Source: Breviolum minutum Mf 1.05b.01
Lineage: Eukaryota; Sar; Dinophyceae; Suessiales; Symbiodiniaceae
Length of the DNA: 64,000 nt
Reading direction: 5' to 3'
NCBI GenBank assembly: GCA_000507305.1
Contig: DF239334.1
Span: forward strand, 1 to 64,000
Shown one piece after another: positions 36,801 through 47,413 of this stretch (position 1 is its first letter; each line of letters begins with the position of its first letter). A program made the translations under genes and the position numbers. The notes beneath the pieces were generated by a model. The model searched no databases. It worked only from the letters and a program-made list of their open reading frames with translations, and was not told the DNA's origin.

Positions 36801-39800
36801 TGGTTTGCTAGCCATCCACCGGGTGATCAGCGAATGAACAACGACCACGTTTATTTAGGTATTGTGGCATGCGAATGGGGATGCCGTAAGACTTCAACAT
36901 GTTTTATCTTTTGACTTGGAGGTCTTCTTGTGCACGGTGTCATTGGAAACACCAGCAGCGCCACGATTTTTTTCAAGACCGCTTGCTGACACCGAACTGT
37001 CGCTGCCTGATCATCTTCTGTCGTTTCTTTGGCATCAGGAAGTTTCTCCTTTCAGACAGGTTTTGGCTAGAGCAAAACTATCAAAATGGCCCTGCAAATA
37101 GCAAAATGCTTGATTTTTATTGTTTTTCTTTTTGGCCCTGACAAAAGATGGATTTAAGGTCACCCATGCACGACAATCATGAGACCGGTAACGCTCATGT
37201 GATGATGGCCTACACATCGCAGCCTTCAAACTTTGGACTTCTGGCTGTTGGTTTGGATTTGGGAAAGGCTTCGACTCCCATTTGGGAATATCCACGTTTG
37301 GAACCATTGCTGAATGACTTGAATGACTTCAATGCCGACCTGGAAGTGAGTGACAAGGATGCAGTTCGTGCGGTTCCTCGTCGAGCCTTCGTCTAAATGT
37401 CTTCTCGCACGTGCTCAGATAGCAAAAACGTCCACCCCGGGAACATTTTCAGATCTTACCCATTTCATCCCATTTCAATAGCGTTTCCACACGAAGTCTA
37501 ACGTCTTCAAACTAACTCTCAAGAGCCTCTCGTTGCCTTCAGGGATTTTTACCCTTTGACTTCGATCTTCGACAGGTTTCCTGTTGGCACTCAGCTTCCA
37601 ACAGCTTGGTCTCGGTGTTTTCGCCAGTGGGTGAGTCGCCTCTTCGTGCGAAGCATCTTGGTAGCCAATGCATCGCAATGACGGCCTGTTGGGATGGCAA
37701 CGAAAGAACTAACACAAGGTTTGGAAAGACATCATTTGCGGCTTCTTGAATGATTTAATTGATATATATATAATTATATATAATAGATTAGAAAATATAT
37801 TAAAATAGTTTAGTTAGATTTCTGTGACTTTCGGTTGGTCCATTTTTTGTATCCCACAGCTTCAGTGTCATTTGCTCATGTGACTTACCAACATACCAGG
37901 TATGGTATGCTCTGTTTGGAAGCTCTGAATGTCTCCAACTCCACGGTGAGACGCCTTTTGCTGGGGAAGATGCCAGGTCTTGGGGCAAAGTCTCAAATGG
38001 ATGGACCTGGGACGAATAGCTCCTTGGTGGAGCCTTGGATTGAAGGATGATAACGGGAGGACTTTTAGTTGTCACTTTTTTTTTCCCAAGATGGTCTGGA
38101 CCTTGGTGAGACTGCGCAGTTAGGCTTGACACTTTTTTTTTGGGTGGCTTCGTTATCCCTTTTTGATGATCTTGCTGCACCAGTTTAGGGATGCTTATCG
38201 AATCTTATCAACAATCCTGGTCGACCCGCACTCTTGAACCTAGAGCGGATCGTGTGGGGGGACTGATGGCACATTCTTTGATGTTGATCTTGCCTTCGGA
38301 ATCTTGAAACTTTCCAACCCCCTCTCCGGTTCTTTTGCCCGATATGCTCTTGCCAAAGGATCTGAAGATGCAGTGCACGTTTTTGGGTTCTGTCCGGAGT
38401 CCATTTTGGTATCAATTCCGGCTTGTTTTTCCCCAGTTCCTTAACTTTTTCTACCCAGGGAAGTTGTTTACGCATGTTTTAGCTCTCGTCTTTTTTGAAC
38501 TCAGCTGGATTTTTTTTTGAAACCTTTGGACTCCTGGCATCTTGGATGGCATCCGCAAGCTTGTTTGTTTCTCCTCCAATCAATTTCTTGAGATTCCCCG
38601 CTGTCTACTTTCAGGTTTCTGACTAGGTAGGCGTTGAACCCCTCCTGCTGCCTTCCTCACCTTCCTTCTTCTTCCTCCTGCCGTGTGTGTACAGCTTGCC
38701 CAAGAAGAAGCTTGTAAAGTCGTTGGTCCTTCTCCACTCCATCACTGCTATGGTTCATAGGTAACCCCCAGTGATTTCCAATCTGCGGTCGTGGCTATTC
38801 ATGTTGTTGATTCAGATGAGGATATTCAGGCCCGACAAAGCAAGTATTTTCAATGTCGGTAGGCGATTACATCTTATAGAGTTTTCATCGCAAGACTTGT
38901 TTGGACCTGTGACATGTACCGATCAGGTGGAGGTAACACTGTGTGTATGTTGAGTCGTTCCCACGCCCTCAGCGTCTGAGGACCAAGGCTTGCTTTTGAC
39001 CAAACGTAGTGACACTGGCCGCGTGCAGAAGGTGGAAATGCCGGAGTGCATTGCAACTTGCGAATTAGAGGATGGACGCTTGGCGCTGCTCTTTGCGGAC
39101 TCCCATATCCGTACCATGGGCAGACGATGGCAAGAGTTGTATAGTTGTAGCATGTTGAATCGTTCCTTTCTCGTCTAAGTGGTCCACTTTTTGCCCTTTT
39201 CTCCCCTGAAGTTACCCTGACCGTGTCTCAGGTATTTTGGAGTTGCGGGCTGATTCCTTGACAGTGCAGGAAGCCTTGCACAGCAGCATGCTGGGTCGCA
39301 AAGGATCTCAAGATTCTGACATTGGAGAAGAAGAAGACATAGAATCAGGGGAATTAGATGACGCTGAAGCAGGAGACAATGAAGACCTGGAAGATTTTGA
39401 TGACGATGATGAGGTGTGATATGATTTTAGTTCAGTGTATATATACAATTATATACATATATGATTATCTACTATATATATGACTAAAATAGATACATTT
39501 TTTTCCCAGCCCTGATGTTTTTGACACCCAGCAAGGCTGTTCGTCTAGAAACTAGTTTAGTAAAGGATAGGAGGTATTCAGCGTTGCCCACAATTCATCA
39601 TACTGTAATTCATCACGATTCATTATCAAAAATCCAAGACTGTCATTCCCTACCCCCCCCAAAATCCTTCAACTTCCGCACTGCTTGACTCCAATTTTCT
39701 CCCGAAGGCGGAGTCACAGAACGAAGGCTCTGGCGGCTTAGGAGGTCGTGGTTCGGGCCGCAAGGGCCGTGGTGGCCGAGGCACCGGAGGTCGTGGTGGA

Positions 39801-42530
39801 CAGGGCCGTAAGGGTCGTGGTGGATCAAGGCAACGAGAGGTGAAGGAGGTGGCAGGGAAGGTGATCAAGGAGGCAAGGGAAAGAGCTGCGGAGGTGAAGA
39901 AGATACAGAAGATGAAATTGGAATTGTAGCTTGGCAAACTTTTGGTACCTGTGGATGGGAGTGAATTTGGATACCCTTTCTCCCATAATCATAGAAGTGG
40001 AAAATTACCCGAAATGAAAGGCAACTAATATGGGAGGGACCCATTTTTCACTTCCATGATTATGGGAGGAAGGGTGCTTGTTGATGTTTGCTGATAGCTT
40101 TTACATCATAGGTGTTTTGGGGTGGCATTTTGAAGGACCAGGAAGAACCAGTCCAAATCTCAACTTCTCAAAATAGAAGTGTCCCAACTTCCAATTTCCA
40201 GTCTGGCAGGAAAGACTTTGATCATGCCAAATATGATGAACTCTTCAAAGTGGTGGAGAAAGAAATTCTGCAACTACGAGTGATTCTTCAATCTATTGAG
40301 GCAAGGGAACGTGAACGGACCTGGCTTCGTGGAAAAGTACTTGGTGAGTCTTTGGGCTTTAAAAATGGCCTCCGTTTTGGGATGGTTTGTTGTGGGGGCT
40401 TGGTGTTTTTTTGTTGGTGCAGCAGTAGCTCAAAAAGAGAGGCTCTACTGTTTGTTATGGAAGGAGAGTTTCGAGAATTCGATGCATGGTGTATAAGAGT
40501 GATCTGATGGCACTGAGAATAGCAATGGCAATCATGGTAAGCGTAGCAGCGTAGCACGACGATCATGAAAACAGTGTGTGGTAAAGAGCAACGAGAGTAG
40601 CACCAGCAATAGGGACAATTATGACAATGATTTCATGATTATGATTACCATTATACTAATGCAAATGGGTTTTGAGAACAATACAATTTTCCAACGATGA
40701 CATGCTACATGATAGAGCCAGGAGTTTTGCAAGTCCCCCTTTCAATTGACGTACCCGGCACTTCAAGTCTCTACAACATCCCAATGTGGCCGGAGGAGTC
40801 TTCCCCAGTTGAAGTCGTGACCTGGTCAAATCTCAGGTTTGACGATAACAAGATTGTGGATTTGGCGATTGGGGAGAAGAATGTCTTCAAACGCCGAGGG
40901 CAACGCGAAGATCGAAACCTAATACAATCCATGCCAAAGCGTTTGTCTTTTGTGGTTGACGTGAGTGGCTCTATGGCAGTTTTCAATGGAGATGGACGAT
41001 TAGATAGGCTTTGTGCCACCATGGTGATGATCATGGAAAGCTTGGTTGGCTTGGAACACAAGTCGCTCAAACACTTGCTTCAGTCAAGTTTTCAATTTTT
41101 TTGGACATTTCTATGGTGTGTTGATGCCGATGATCCCGAGAAATGATGAGAAACGTACCTCACACATTTCCCTGGCGGGAGTTGCTTCACATATCAGTTA
41201 TTGTTGCTTGCAACTCACTAGGTATACTCCCCCAGGCCCACTGTGTGCTCATGTCTCATACATCTCCACCAGCAGTTGCTATCATCTGCACATCAAAGAA
41301 TTGCATGTAAAGAGACTCATAAACAGCGACAAACATACTGTAGATTTTTCGCTTCCGGGCCGCGTGGGTCAGTTTGACATCTGAAGGTACATCTATGAAA
41401 TCATTGGCCACAGCGGTGAAAGCGATTGGTTGCCATTTGTTAAGATGGGTGAACATCCTCGTGATCGAGTGGAGCGCTTTGCAGTGGTGGAAGCAATGAC
41501 TGATCATGCAGCTACAGCACGAAGTGGTGACAACACCCTGTCGGCTGGGATCAAAGCAGTGGAAGAGATACTTGATCTCTGTGGACGGTGGAAGGATGTG
41601 AAAAGTAGACAAGAATTAGAAAGTCAATATTCAATATCCGTGAGGTTTGACGTGGAAAGGGTATCATTTATCATACCGCATCTTCGTGTTTGCCAGAGCT
41701 TCAGGTTCAGATGCGTGCCTGGCAATCTGTATGCAGTGTGATTTTTGAGACCGAGCTACTTTCGAGACGAGAAATCCATAGAAATGGGAGCACGTTATGA
41801 CAGTTATACCCATGGTGTAGATGGGATTCCGTTAGGTTCTTGTATGATGTTGGACATTTACATGGAAGGCCCCCCGGTCACAGAAGTTGAACCTTCAAGT
41901 GCCCAAGGGAGTAGCAGGTTGGGTTGGCATGTTTGACGGTCCAGTTGCAGCTCTTTGTGACCAAGGATTGTGAAGCACGAAGCAGACGACTACTTTGTGT
42001 TCCTCATTTCTGATGCCAACCTACGAGGATTCTTTTGGGGGTTGAGGAAGGCATATCCAGACAAATGTTTGCACAGCCATTTGTTGAAATTGATGTGTAT
42101 ATATACTGTATGTATATATATATATGATATTTATATATATTTCAGAAAACACATGTTTTTGAATTTTTTGCGACCAGAAAATTTCCATTTACTTTAATCA
42201 AGATCACCTGGCACCGAACCGAGCTTGGATAGCATCTAAAACCCTGAAGGATATGGTATCTCTCCACAGGATTTGGCCATGGCTTCTCGGTGCATCAATG
42301 TTTGCTGTTTGTTTTGAGTGTCGCAAGTATGAGGCAGTAAGGTCCAATAAGTGGAAAGTTCGAACCATGAAATTCTCGGAATGATCAAAGTATGAAGATT
42401 TTATGTGCAACCTTTGTATTGAGGCCTTGACTGGTGAGCAGCGTGTGAATGCCCATGCAATCTTCATTGCTGAACCAGATGTTGCAGAAGAGATGAAAAC
42501 ATGCATGCCAGCTGGGCATGCACACCTTGT
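19895..42530 (+). CDS. VWA8: von Willebrand factor A domain-containing protein 8 (VWA8), many-exon gene
   Basis: VWA8 is a large mitochondrial matrix-side AAA+ ATPase related to dynein/midasin-type proteins; its substrate is not settled. Collinear matches to the family run from near the N-terminus (HPELVPSGVVPQ, about 19950) to the C-terminus (HAHLVMDTTGR, about 42510) over some 40 exons and 22.6 kb. In order: AAA module 1 (about 20.6-23.1 kb), linker, AAA module 2 (26.2-27.6 kb), linker, AAA module 3 (29.8-31.6 kb), long middle region (32.3-39.4 kb), Gly/Lys-rich linker and coiled stretch (39.7-40.3 kb), and VWA domain (40.8-42.5 kb). The first exon with the start codon and targeting peptide, and the very last exon, were not found. 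Splice junctions confirmed by alignment use GC, GA and GT donors. No frame-disrupting lesion was seen, so the gene looks functional. It is separated from the following exon-like segment by only about 250 bases. Confidence 0.93.
20640..23132 (+). CDS. VWA8: VWA8 exons: AAA module 1
   Basis: Exon pieces read EHLRWMIQKDSLGQDIFL (20640-20693), GSHSPLRRWLAFRFCEVL (about 20911-20958), VDLKARRELRAG then RVLIIEGLEK (to 21561), AERNVLPVLNNLLENREMQL (21852-21911), EDGRFLVAPQRYDRLVKEG (22395-22499) and VVALGVPCPPFPGNPLDPPL then RSRFQARHI (from 23029). As in animal VWA8, the P-loop position lacks the GK(T/S) lysine and the Walker B position is IIEG rather than a D-E pair, so this module is probably not a canonical ATP hydrolyser. 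The exon between RFCEVL and VDLKARR is not located. Confidence 0.92.
23815..25268 (+). CDS. VWA8: VWA8 exons: linker between AAA modules 1 and 2
   Basis: Three segments match the family in order: AFEALLLSRLRSHAPRPAGG with LEQLLKFYETLWELM (about 23815-23940), VISAAKLLNQLPHLPLQAVI followed by RRIFPFQ (24774-24851), and LLNGAMSKLVADILPPNEAT onwards (about 25088-25268). They are helical and correspond to the lid and spacer after the first AAA core. Boundaries apart from the first acceptor bases were not fixed exactly. Confidence 0.8.
25738..25815. repeat. (GAT)n microsatellite in a VWA8 intron
   Basis: About 25 GAT units on the sense strand with one GAA interruption near the start. It lies between exons, so it is spliced out if the gene model is right. 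Confidence 0.97.
26200..27620 (+). CDS. VWA8: VWA8 exons: AAA module 2
   Basis: The Walker A exon reads GQDLCLIGPRGEGKTFLAQQ with an intact GxxGxGKT. Next come EMTARDLFQR (ends 26613), RNTNNQGESIWEPSPLLQAM (26762-26824), HGGLCVLDGLQQLRPMTLSA (27139-27217) and DREVTLYDGVRFISSWRWQH with HPSFRVLALATPP (from 27451). Joining at the stated boundaries restores family spacing exactly (for example LLQ-A-M-E-H-G-G). The Walker B position reads VLDG, lacking the acidic pair, which is also the family state; nucleotide binding without efficient hydrolysis is a reasonable inference. Confidence 0.93.
27900..29330 (+). CDS. VWA8: VWA8 exons: linker between AAA modules 2 and 3
   Basis: Family-like segments are TPTVMLSLRALLRAARLATV (about 28525-28595), ISPEDVADYLQSALMMEFMP with AAVAKILKMAGF (about 28652-28780) and GDSILRIGTAQCRVELPSE (29200-29330). 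They match the helical linker and the short beta segment that precede the third AAA module. A segment near 27890-27930 (FFVLPRQVELLLGP) probably also belongs here. Exact ends are not fixed. Confidence 0.78.
29840..31610 (+). CDS. VWA8: VWA8 exons: AAA module 3 (intact Walker A and B)
   Basis: HDMLRDMAAGEHLLLMGNQG ends an exon at 29910 inside the P-loop; the next exon at 30075 completes it as GVGKNKLIDRLLMLLHRER. EYIQLHRDTTVGSLTLVPN and SFDDSPL (30303-30400) then join to VKAMLFGRVLVIDEFDKAPT (30691-30779), giving an intact Walker B with the D-E pair. QDGEIILVDGRRFVKSASV follows at 31114, and VVALANRPGFPFLGNDFFRE at about 31497, which carries the sensor 1 Asn and arginine-finger region. This is the module most likely to hydrolyse ATP. 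Confidence 0.95.
32191..32249. repeat. (GAT)n microsatellite in a VWA8 intron
   Basis: An uninterrupted run of nearly 20 sense-strand GAT units about 90 bases before the next exon. Confidence 0.97.
32330..39415 (+). CDS. VWA8: VWA8 exons: middle region, propeller-like and acidic parts
   Basis: Matches in order are YAPDVKTELLQLLSASFTEL (32330), FPDDALSDVIEARSILNID (32860), ENVFAFDVYETELRRLVLEV with GLPIAAGS (about 33300), ARAQQFSEEEVWNGKL (34320), KQCRQLPLAPNGHGALFRSN (about 35715), LCAYDARHSSLLRIRPSSGH (about 35920), FNADLEVSD (37330), ALAKGSEDAVHVFGFCPES (38345), LLLTKRSDTGRVQKVEMPEC with LADGRLALL-like wording (38990) and a Glu/Asp-rich exon at 39240-39415 (SGELDDAEAGDNEDLEDFDD). The repeated short beta-strand wording suggests a WD/propeller-like fold, as predicted for the family. 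Several exons are probably missing from this list. Confidence 0.78.
33039..33128. repeat. (GAT)n/(GAC)n microsatellite in a VWA8 intron
   Basis: GAT units pass into GAC units and then a GAC/GAA mixture. It ends about 170 bases before the exon that starts ENVFAFD. Confidence 0.96.
33777..33866. repeat. (GAT)n microsatellite in a VWA8 intron
   Basis: A long GAT run with three GAC variants in the middle. It falls inside an open frame that would give poly-Asp, but the flanking residues do not match VWA8, so I treat it as intronic. Confidence 0.95.
39700..40345 (+). CDS. VWA8: VWA8 exons: Gly/Arg/Lys-rich linker and helix before the VWA domain
   Basis: The exon at about 39709-39913 reads GSGGLGGRGSGRKGRGGRGT and then VKEVAGKVIKEARERAAEVK, corresponding to the Gly-rich linker and helix that precede the VWA domain in the family. 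It joins at 39913/40210 to KDFDHAKYDELFKVVEKEIL and LRVILQSIEARERERTWLRG. The junction uses a GA donor and has a four-base GAAA repeat at both ends of the intron. Confidence 0.9.
39974..40074. repeat. 31-bp inverted repeat, MITE-like hairpin, in a VWA8 intron
   Basis: The left arm at 39974-40004 (CCCTTTCTCCCATAATCAT onwards) and right arm at 40044-40074 (ending TTATGGGAGGAAGGG) are reverse complements with only about three mismatches. The loop is about 39 bases. There is no coding capacity. No clear target-site duplication was found at the outer ends. Confidence 0.85.
40839..42530 (+). CDS. VWA8: VWA8 exons: von Willebrand A domain
   Basis: The exon at 40839-41064 reads EKNVFKRRGQRE, then MPKRLSFVVDVSGSMAVFNG, whose DVSGS is the metal-binding MIDAS motif DxSxS. 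At 41387-41566 come YEIIGHSGE and TARSGDNTLSAGIKAVEE. At 41966 IVKHEADDYFVFLISDANLR follows, matching the family's acidic strand. At about 42421-42530 come NAHAIFIAEPDVAEEMK and PAGHAHLVMDTTGR. The final short exon of the family (about 20 residues) was not found. The MIDAS residues indicate a working divalent-cation-dependent binding surface. Confidence 0.95.
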
Positions 42531-42786
42531 AATGGACACCACAGGCCGGCAAGAGTTTTTTTTTGGCCACGTGCAGGATGATACATGGACGACAGTTGAT
42601 GCCAGATGGTTGAAAATGCATGTCTGCAGTTCTTTAAGTTTTTAATAGTTTTTATATATGTATATATATATATATGTTGTTTGCGTAATGTTTGTATGAT
42701 TACGTGATTACGTCATGTAAGAGAGGTTTCGTCGGAAGGCGAAACTGTTCACCACAACATTAATTGATAATTAATGTATATGTTAG
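42531..42786. other. Short stretch between VWA8 and the next exon-like segment
   Basis: AT-rich, with a (TA)n tract near 42653-42676. It could hold the last VWA8 exon and 3' end, but nothing is recognisable. Confidence 0.4.
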
Positions 42787-42945
42787 GTAGCACATGGACA
42801 TTTTGTGGGTGAACCTGCCTTCCGCAGGAATGCCACTATTGTTGAAGAACATCTTCGCTCGGGCAGTCCTTGCAACAGGACCCAGCAAGTTGTGAGAGTT
42901 GCTGTGAGAGCTCCAAATCTACCGGGATTTGTCGTCCTAGTGATG
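42787..42945 (+). CDS. Exon-like segment, weakly dynamin-like, family unsettled
   Basis: After TGTTAG|G the frame reads VAHGHFVGEPAFRRNATIVE and then QQVVRVAVRAPNLPGFVVL. The tail resembles the strand before the DxxG loop of large dynamin-type GTPases. No P-loop exon lies upstream, since VWA8 ends about 250 bases before, and no matching downstream domain was found, so the resemblance may be chance. The reading frame itself looks like protein. Confidence 0.35.
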
Positions 42946-43871
42946 TGTAATTTTGCCGTGCGCAAATATGAGATGAAAAAAATGATACAACGAGTGGGAG
43001 TGCTGGTGCTGTGTGAAGTTTCTGATTCTGCTGATGGTATTGAGACTTTAATAGAATTTGTGGAGAAGAGGCAAGAGTTAGCAGAAGCTTGTTGCCTTGT
43101 GAAGAGTTTTTTTTGGTTCGCGCACACTTATATATGGGGAATTATGCTCGCTGAGAGGCCTGTTGTTGTAATAGACGAAATGCACATTCAGATCAACGTC
43201 CCTTCATGGTGCTTGAGATGGCAGGTCAGTTTCGTGCCCTTTGCTTCCTGAGTGGAATCAAAAAATTCAAGGCATCCGCATCCCGAAAGGGTAAGAATTA
43301 AGAAGGCAACATCGTTTTTTTTTTAAACGTACCTTTGATTCTGATAACCATTGGTATGCTGCCATTCAACTCCTGGTTGGTTTAGGCTGGTCACACTGCT
43401 CCTACAATGGCCTACGATGCAGATATCTTGTTAGCTCGGACTTAGATACTGATATCGTCTCTGCCGCGAATTTCAGTGGCTAAGCTATGACCTAAGATGG
43501 GTCATACTTGCCAAAAAAGCGGAGGAACAAAAAGAAACACGCCTGGAAAACCGTCCAGGGTACCTGCATCATTTGTTGATCATTGGCATGCCATGTGGCC
43601 AATTATTTGAGTGATGGAAGTTGCAATGTGATGATATCAAGCCAATGTAGCATGACAGTAGTTAACACCAGCCTTGCAAGTGGATGTCTCCACTGGTTCT
43701 TACCACTTCCTGGATTTGAACATGTGTTAGGCTTAGATTTCCCACACCTGACTAGAGAATCCTCAAGGAAGCGAGACGTCTCTGCTAAATGCTCAAAGGC
43801 TTAATGTACTTTCTTGGCTGCTTTCGGATGATTTCACAGAAGGCAACTGAATTGGTAAAGGTTGCAGTTTT

Positions 43872-44013
43872 GGGACTTGCAGATTTCACATCCCTGAGTC
43901 ATCTTGGGATTTCAGCATTGTCAGTATCATTACCTATCCCCAAAAACCTAGGGGAATTCAGCATGCAAATGCAGGATATAGTTCACATGAGAACGGCCTT
44001 TGGTGAAGAGGTA
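43872..44013 (+). CDS. Exon-like segment, family unknown
   Basis: The segment reads LGLADFTSLSHLGISALSVS, then LPIPKNLGEFSMQMQDIVHM. Composition is protein-like and on the same strand as its neighbours. I do not recognise it. Its boundaries are uncertain. Confidence 0.3.
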
Positions 44014-44330
44014 TTTTGACACAAAAACCTTGCGGTGATTAAGTATCATACTCGTATATACATGATACTAACCACATCTAACCACACAAACAGATAACCT
44101 GGATAATCATTTCTTTGTGCAATTGGATCTACTTTTTTTTTTCCGCAGGAAAAACTTGAAGTCCAAGAATCTCAGGGATGCTCCTAGGTGCAGCTCTTAC
44201 GAAAAAAGTGAGGTGGTTGATGTCAAGGTAAATGTTTGTAAATTTGGTATGTGCATATGCACATCCATACTATGTACAGTACTTGTATATGATATTTCGG
44301 AATGCCCAACTCAACATTTTGTCATGATCA

Positions 44331-44448
44331 GGAAGCTATTGCTGCATACTGCCATTTTGTTGCCAGGGTTGTAGCTTGCAGAGATGTTTGTCCATCATCA
44401 TTGGGAAAATTTGAAGCAAATTTGCTGATGAATTCAGCATGCAAAGGG
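44331..44448 (+). CDS. Exon-like segment, family unknown
   Basis: An AG|G acceptor (GATCAG|G) opens a frame reading EAIAAYCHFVARVVACRDVC and then LGKFEANLLMNSAC. It is helical-looking and is probably part of the same unknown gene as the segments at 42787 and 43872. Confidence 0.35.
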
Positions 44449-47094
44449 TATGCTGGGAAGTGCACCAACAAGGTGTTGGGAATCCTTTGGCAGTTATCCA
44501 GAAATACCAGATTCTTCACAATGGTCCTATTTTTGACTTTTTGTACCGGGATGAGGTTGATACCAGAGGAAGATATTCTGGTGATGTCGGGAGCCCTCAG
44601 CTTTTGGCTTTGGATTGGTCCCGGAGTGCAGAAGGTGGTCATGATAGATCCATGTTTTCCCCCCATCCGGCAGATTCTTTAACAAGAAGATAGAAAAAGT
44701 GAACATCACCACGACAAGATTTTAAAAGGCAAGCATATACATACACGAAAATATCATCAACATGCATTTTAAATTCCGGTAGGATTCATTTTCATAGAAG
44801 CATATCGTTTGTTCAAAATTTCATGTTCATGAAATCACCAGGACCTTTGTTTTTTTTCAATCCTTCATCAACTTCGCAGCCTGAAAGGAATGAAGATCGT
44901 CGTTACTGGCCAGGCTGGGAACCTTAGTGTTTGTCACTCCATGGCGTCTATTGATGATGTGAACTACTTATGCTCCAACAATATATGCAGCGATATGCAG
45001 CCTCTACTTGTGCCCATATTCGGCCTGCAGAAAAGTCAGAGAAACCTTGGCTCAATCCCGCCGAGGTTCTGGTCTCTTCCGTCCAAACAAGGACTTTGGA
45101 CAAAAACGGCGCACACAGGAAGCTGGCTGAGAAAAAAACGCATGTGTGAAAAAAATGTCACAACCGGCTAACAGGATCTAAACGGTTTTCTCGGATTTTT
45201 TGGTGGAACATTGCCTTCCAGTCGTTATCGGCCCCCGGATCCCCGAGTGAAGATGGTGGTTTATGGCTTGATTTTGTGAGTCATGAGTCATCACAGTGAT
45301 TGTGGCTCTGATGATACTGGCCATGGGAATTCATGAGGTGGACTTCGTGATGTGCATTTGGTAGTTTGTTTCAATGGCATCCTGGTACGGTCCAAAAGGC
45401 CGTCATTACAAATCAGTTTGCGCTTATCTGGGTAAAGCGGATGTTCAATGTACACTTGAAGCATTAATAAGTAGGTGATATATTATGTAGATATGACCTA
45501 CGGCTTACGGTACTACTTTGGTTCAGCCTTGCAGCATGTTTGGTGCTATGTCGTGGCTCGAGTGACTGCTTGTGCAAGTGAAATCCGTTGAAACATAGTG
45601 AACACGTACATGCTCCATGGAACATCCAAGTTTCGACCATGCTGTTTTTGGATCTTTGTAGAACATTCATCGTAAGAGTCAAAAGATGTGGTGGTGCTTT
45701 GGCTGATGTTTGGTCTGAGCCTGAGCTATTTGTTCCGTGCTTACCCTCAAAACTTGAGATGTCCGTTGTTGATTTATAAGAAGGATTCAGAAGGCTCATG
45801 CTGAAGGTGAATGATATTCCTTGACTTCTGACACAACGTGACCTTGTTTTCTTCCTGTCAGACTTCACGATCATGACGGAGTCTTCTTAGTCAGTACAGT
45901 CAGGACAATCAGGAGTGAGTAGTGTTTGAAGATTTGTGTATTTGAAATTAAGACATGCACTAGATTATATAGAAATGTATATAATACATTAATATATATA
46001 CACGTAAATATGTCTATAAATATCATGTAATATTTTTGCCCATATTCGATCCATCGGGGAAGATGTTTCTCCATTTGGTGTTGACCACTCCCAAGGGGGG
46101 CGAATCTTGGTTTCAGGCAACAATCGGCGGAGGGATGGTGTTGGATCATCAAAGACACATTTGTGACGAAGGCCACGAAAGTTGAGAATGACTGAATCTG
46201 AAATTCATGGAACACGCCAATATTGTCCAATATTCATGCTAACATGCTACTGCTACTTGTGTTTTCCTGCATATCACTGTGTAGGCTGACAACTTTAAGT
46301 CGCGCAAAGGAAAACTCTGAAGATTTTCGCTTCCCCTGGTACGATGAAACCATTGGCACGGACCATTGCAGACTTGATCCCGGTGGCAATAGCATTGATG
46401 AAACTAGATAGCTAGACAGAAATATATACTGTAATTTAATGCACTTTTTGGGAACCTCCTTGCTGGCACCCTGGTCAGAGTTTTGCAGCACGTGCCACAG
46501 GACGTGTTGAAACATAGATTGGATGGAGCTATTTGATTCGTCGATGCGGAGGCCCCATTTGCTGAATTTCGGTATAAAACTTTCACCGCACGCAGATGAT
46601 TTCAATGATTTCGCGTCAAGTCATTATATTTTATACATACCGTTTCATACCGTACGCAATCCACAATATAACACGTGTGTATATTGGGTACGTTACCTAT
46701 AATTCTTGTTTGATAGAGATATTGTTTCAGTGGATGTTTGGAGGATCTGCAGTGTTTGACCAAGGAAGTCAGCCTCAGTAATTTGGGCCCAAGGATCTGA
46801 CGGTGTGACCATCGAACACATTTCCAACTCGAGAGCCATGGGAGCAGGTGCCTCAGCAATGCCCAGCAATCCAAAGGAGGTTTCAGATGAGCAGATCAAG
46901 GACCACATTTGGGGCAGCCCGGGTGTGCTGATTTCGAATGATTTCGAGGGGAGGGTTGAAGGATCGTAATGGACTTCCAGGTCCCCATGATGAGGTTTGT
47001 TGAATTGAAAGTCCTGTGTGCTTCGGTCTTGGTTGCTGATGTACAAAGTCTGTCAAGACAGATCGAATTGCAGAATTTGGGGGGATTTTTTGCA
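44449..47094. other. Region with several ambiguous open frames
   Basis: Plus-strand candidates include 46449-46535 (FGNLLAGTLVRVLQHVPQDV) and 46290-46405 (SEDFRFPWYDETIGTDHCRL). The minus strand over 46440-46600 is just as protein-like. I could not choose between strands or place splice sites. Confidence 0.25.
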
Positions 47095-47168
47095 GATGGA
47101 CACATGCTGTATATTACTACCTTGAGGACTTCGAACTAGAAACCCAGCTTCCTTTGCGTTTTCGCAGG
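47095..47168 (+). CDS. Exon-like segment, family unknown
   Basis: The acceptor TTTTTTGCAG and donor GTAGGT bracket 74 bases. Only one of the three frames is open, and it reads WTHAVYYYLEDFELETQLPL followed by RFR. The bracketing by two splice signals makes this one of the better anonymous exon calls in the 43-54 kb region, although the acceptor is AG|A rather than AG|G. Confidence 0.45.
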
Positions 47169-47413
47169 TAGGTATATTACCGAGAAGTGTCAAGGGCCGG
47201 GTAGTGTTGTAAAATGTAAGAAGTGTTGAAGAGAAGTCTAGACGGGAAGCATTCGGAAGAATAGTAAAGGAGAAACGTTGCGGGGAAGCATGGTTGGGAG
47301 GCATTGAGAAGTCCAATGTAGAAGCATTGTAGAGGAGCAATGGCTAGCATGCTCTAATGCCTCTTTTGGATTCTTTTGGGCTATTGACATAGGTTTGCAC
47401 GTGGTTTGAGGAG

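Noticed and set aside
42787..42945. Dynamin GTPase
   Set aside because: Only one strand-like segment resembles dynamin. There is no P-loop exon upstream and no recognisable middle or effector domain downstream, so I list it as unknown.
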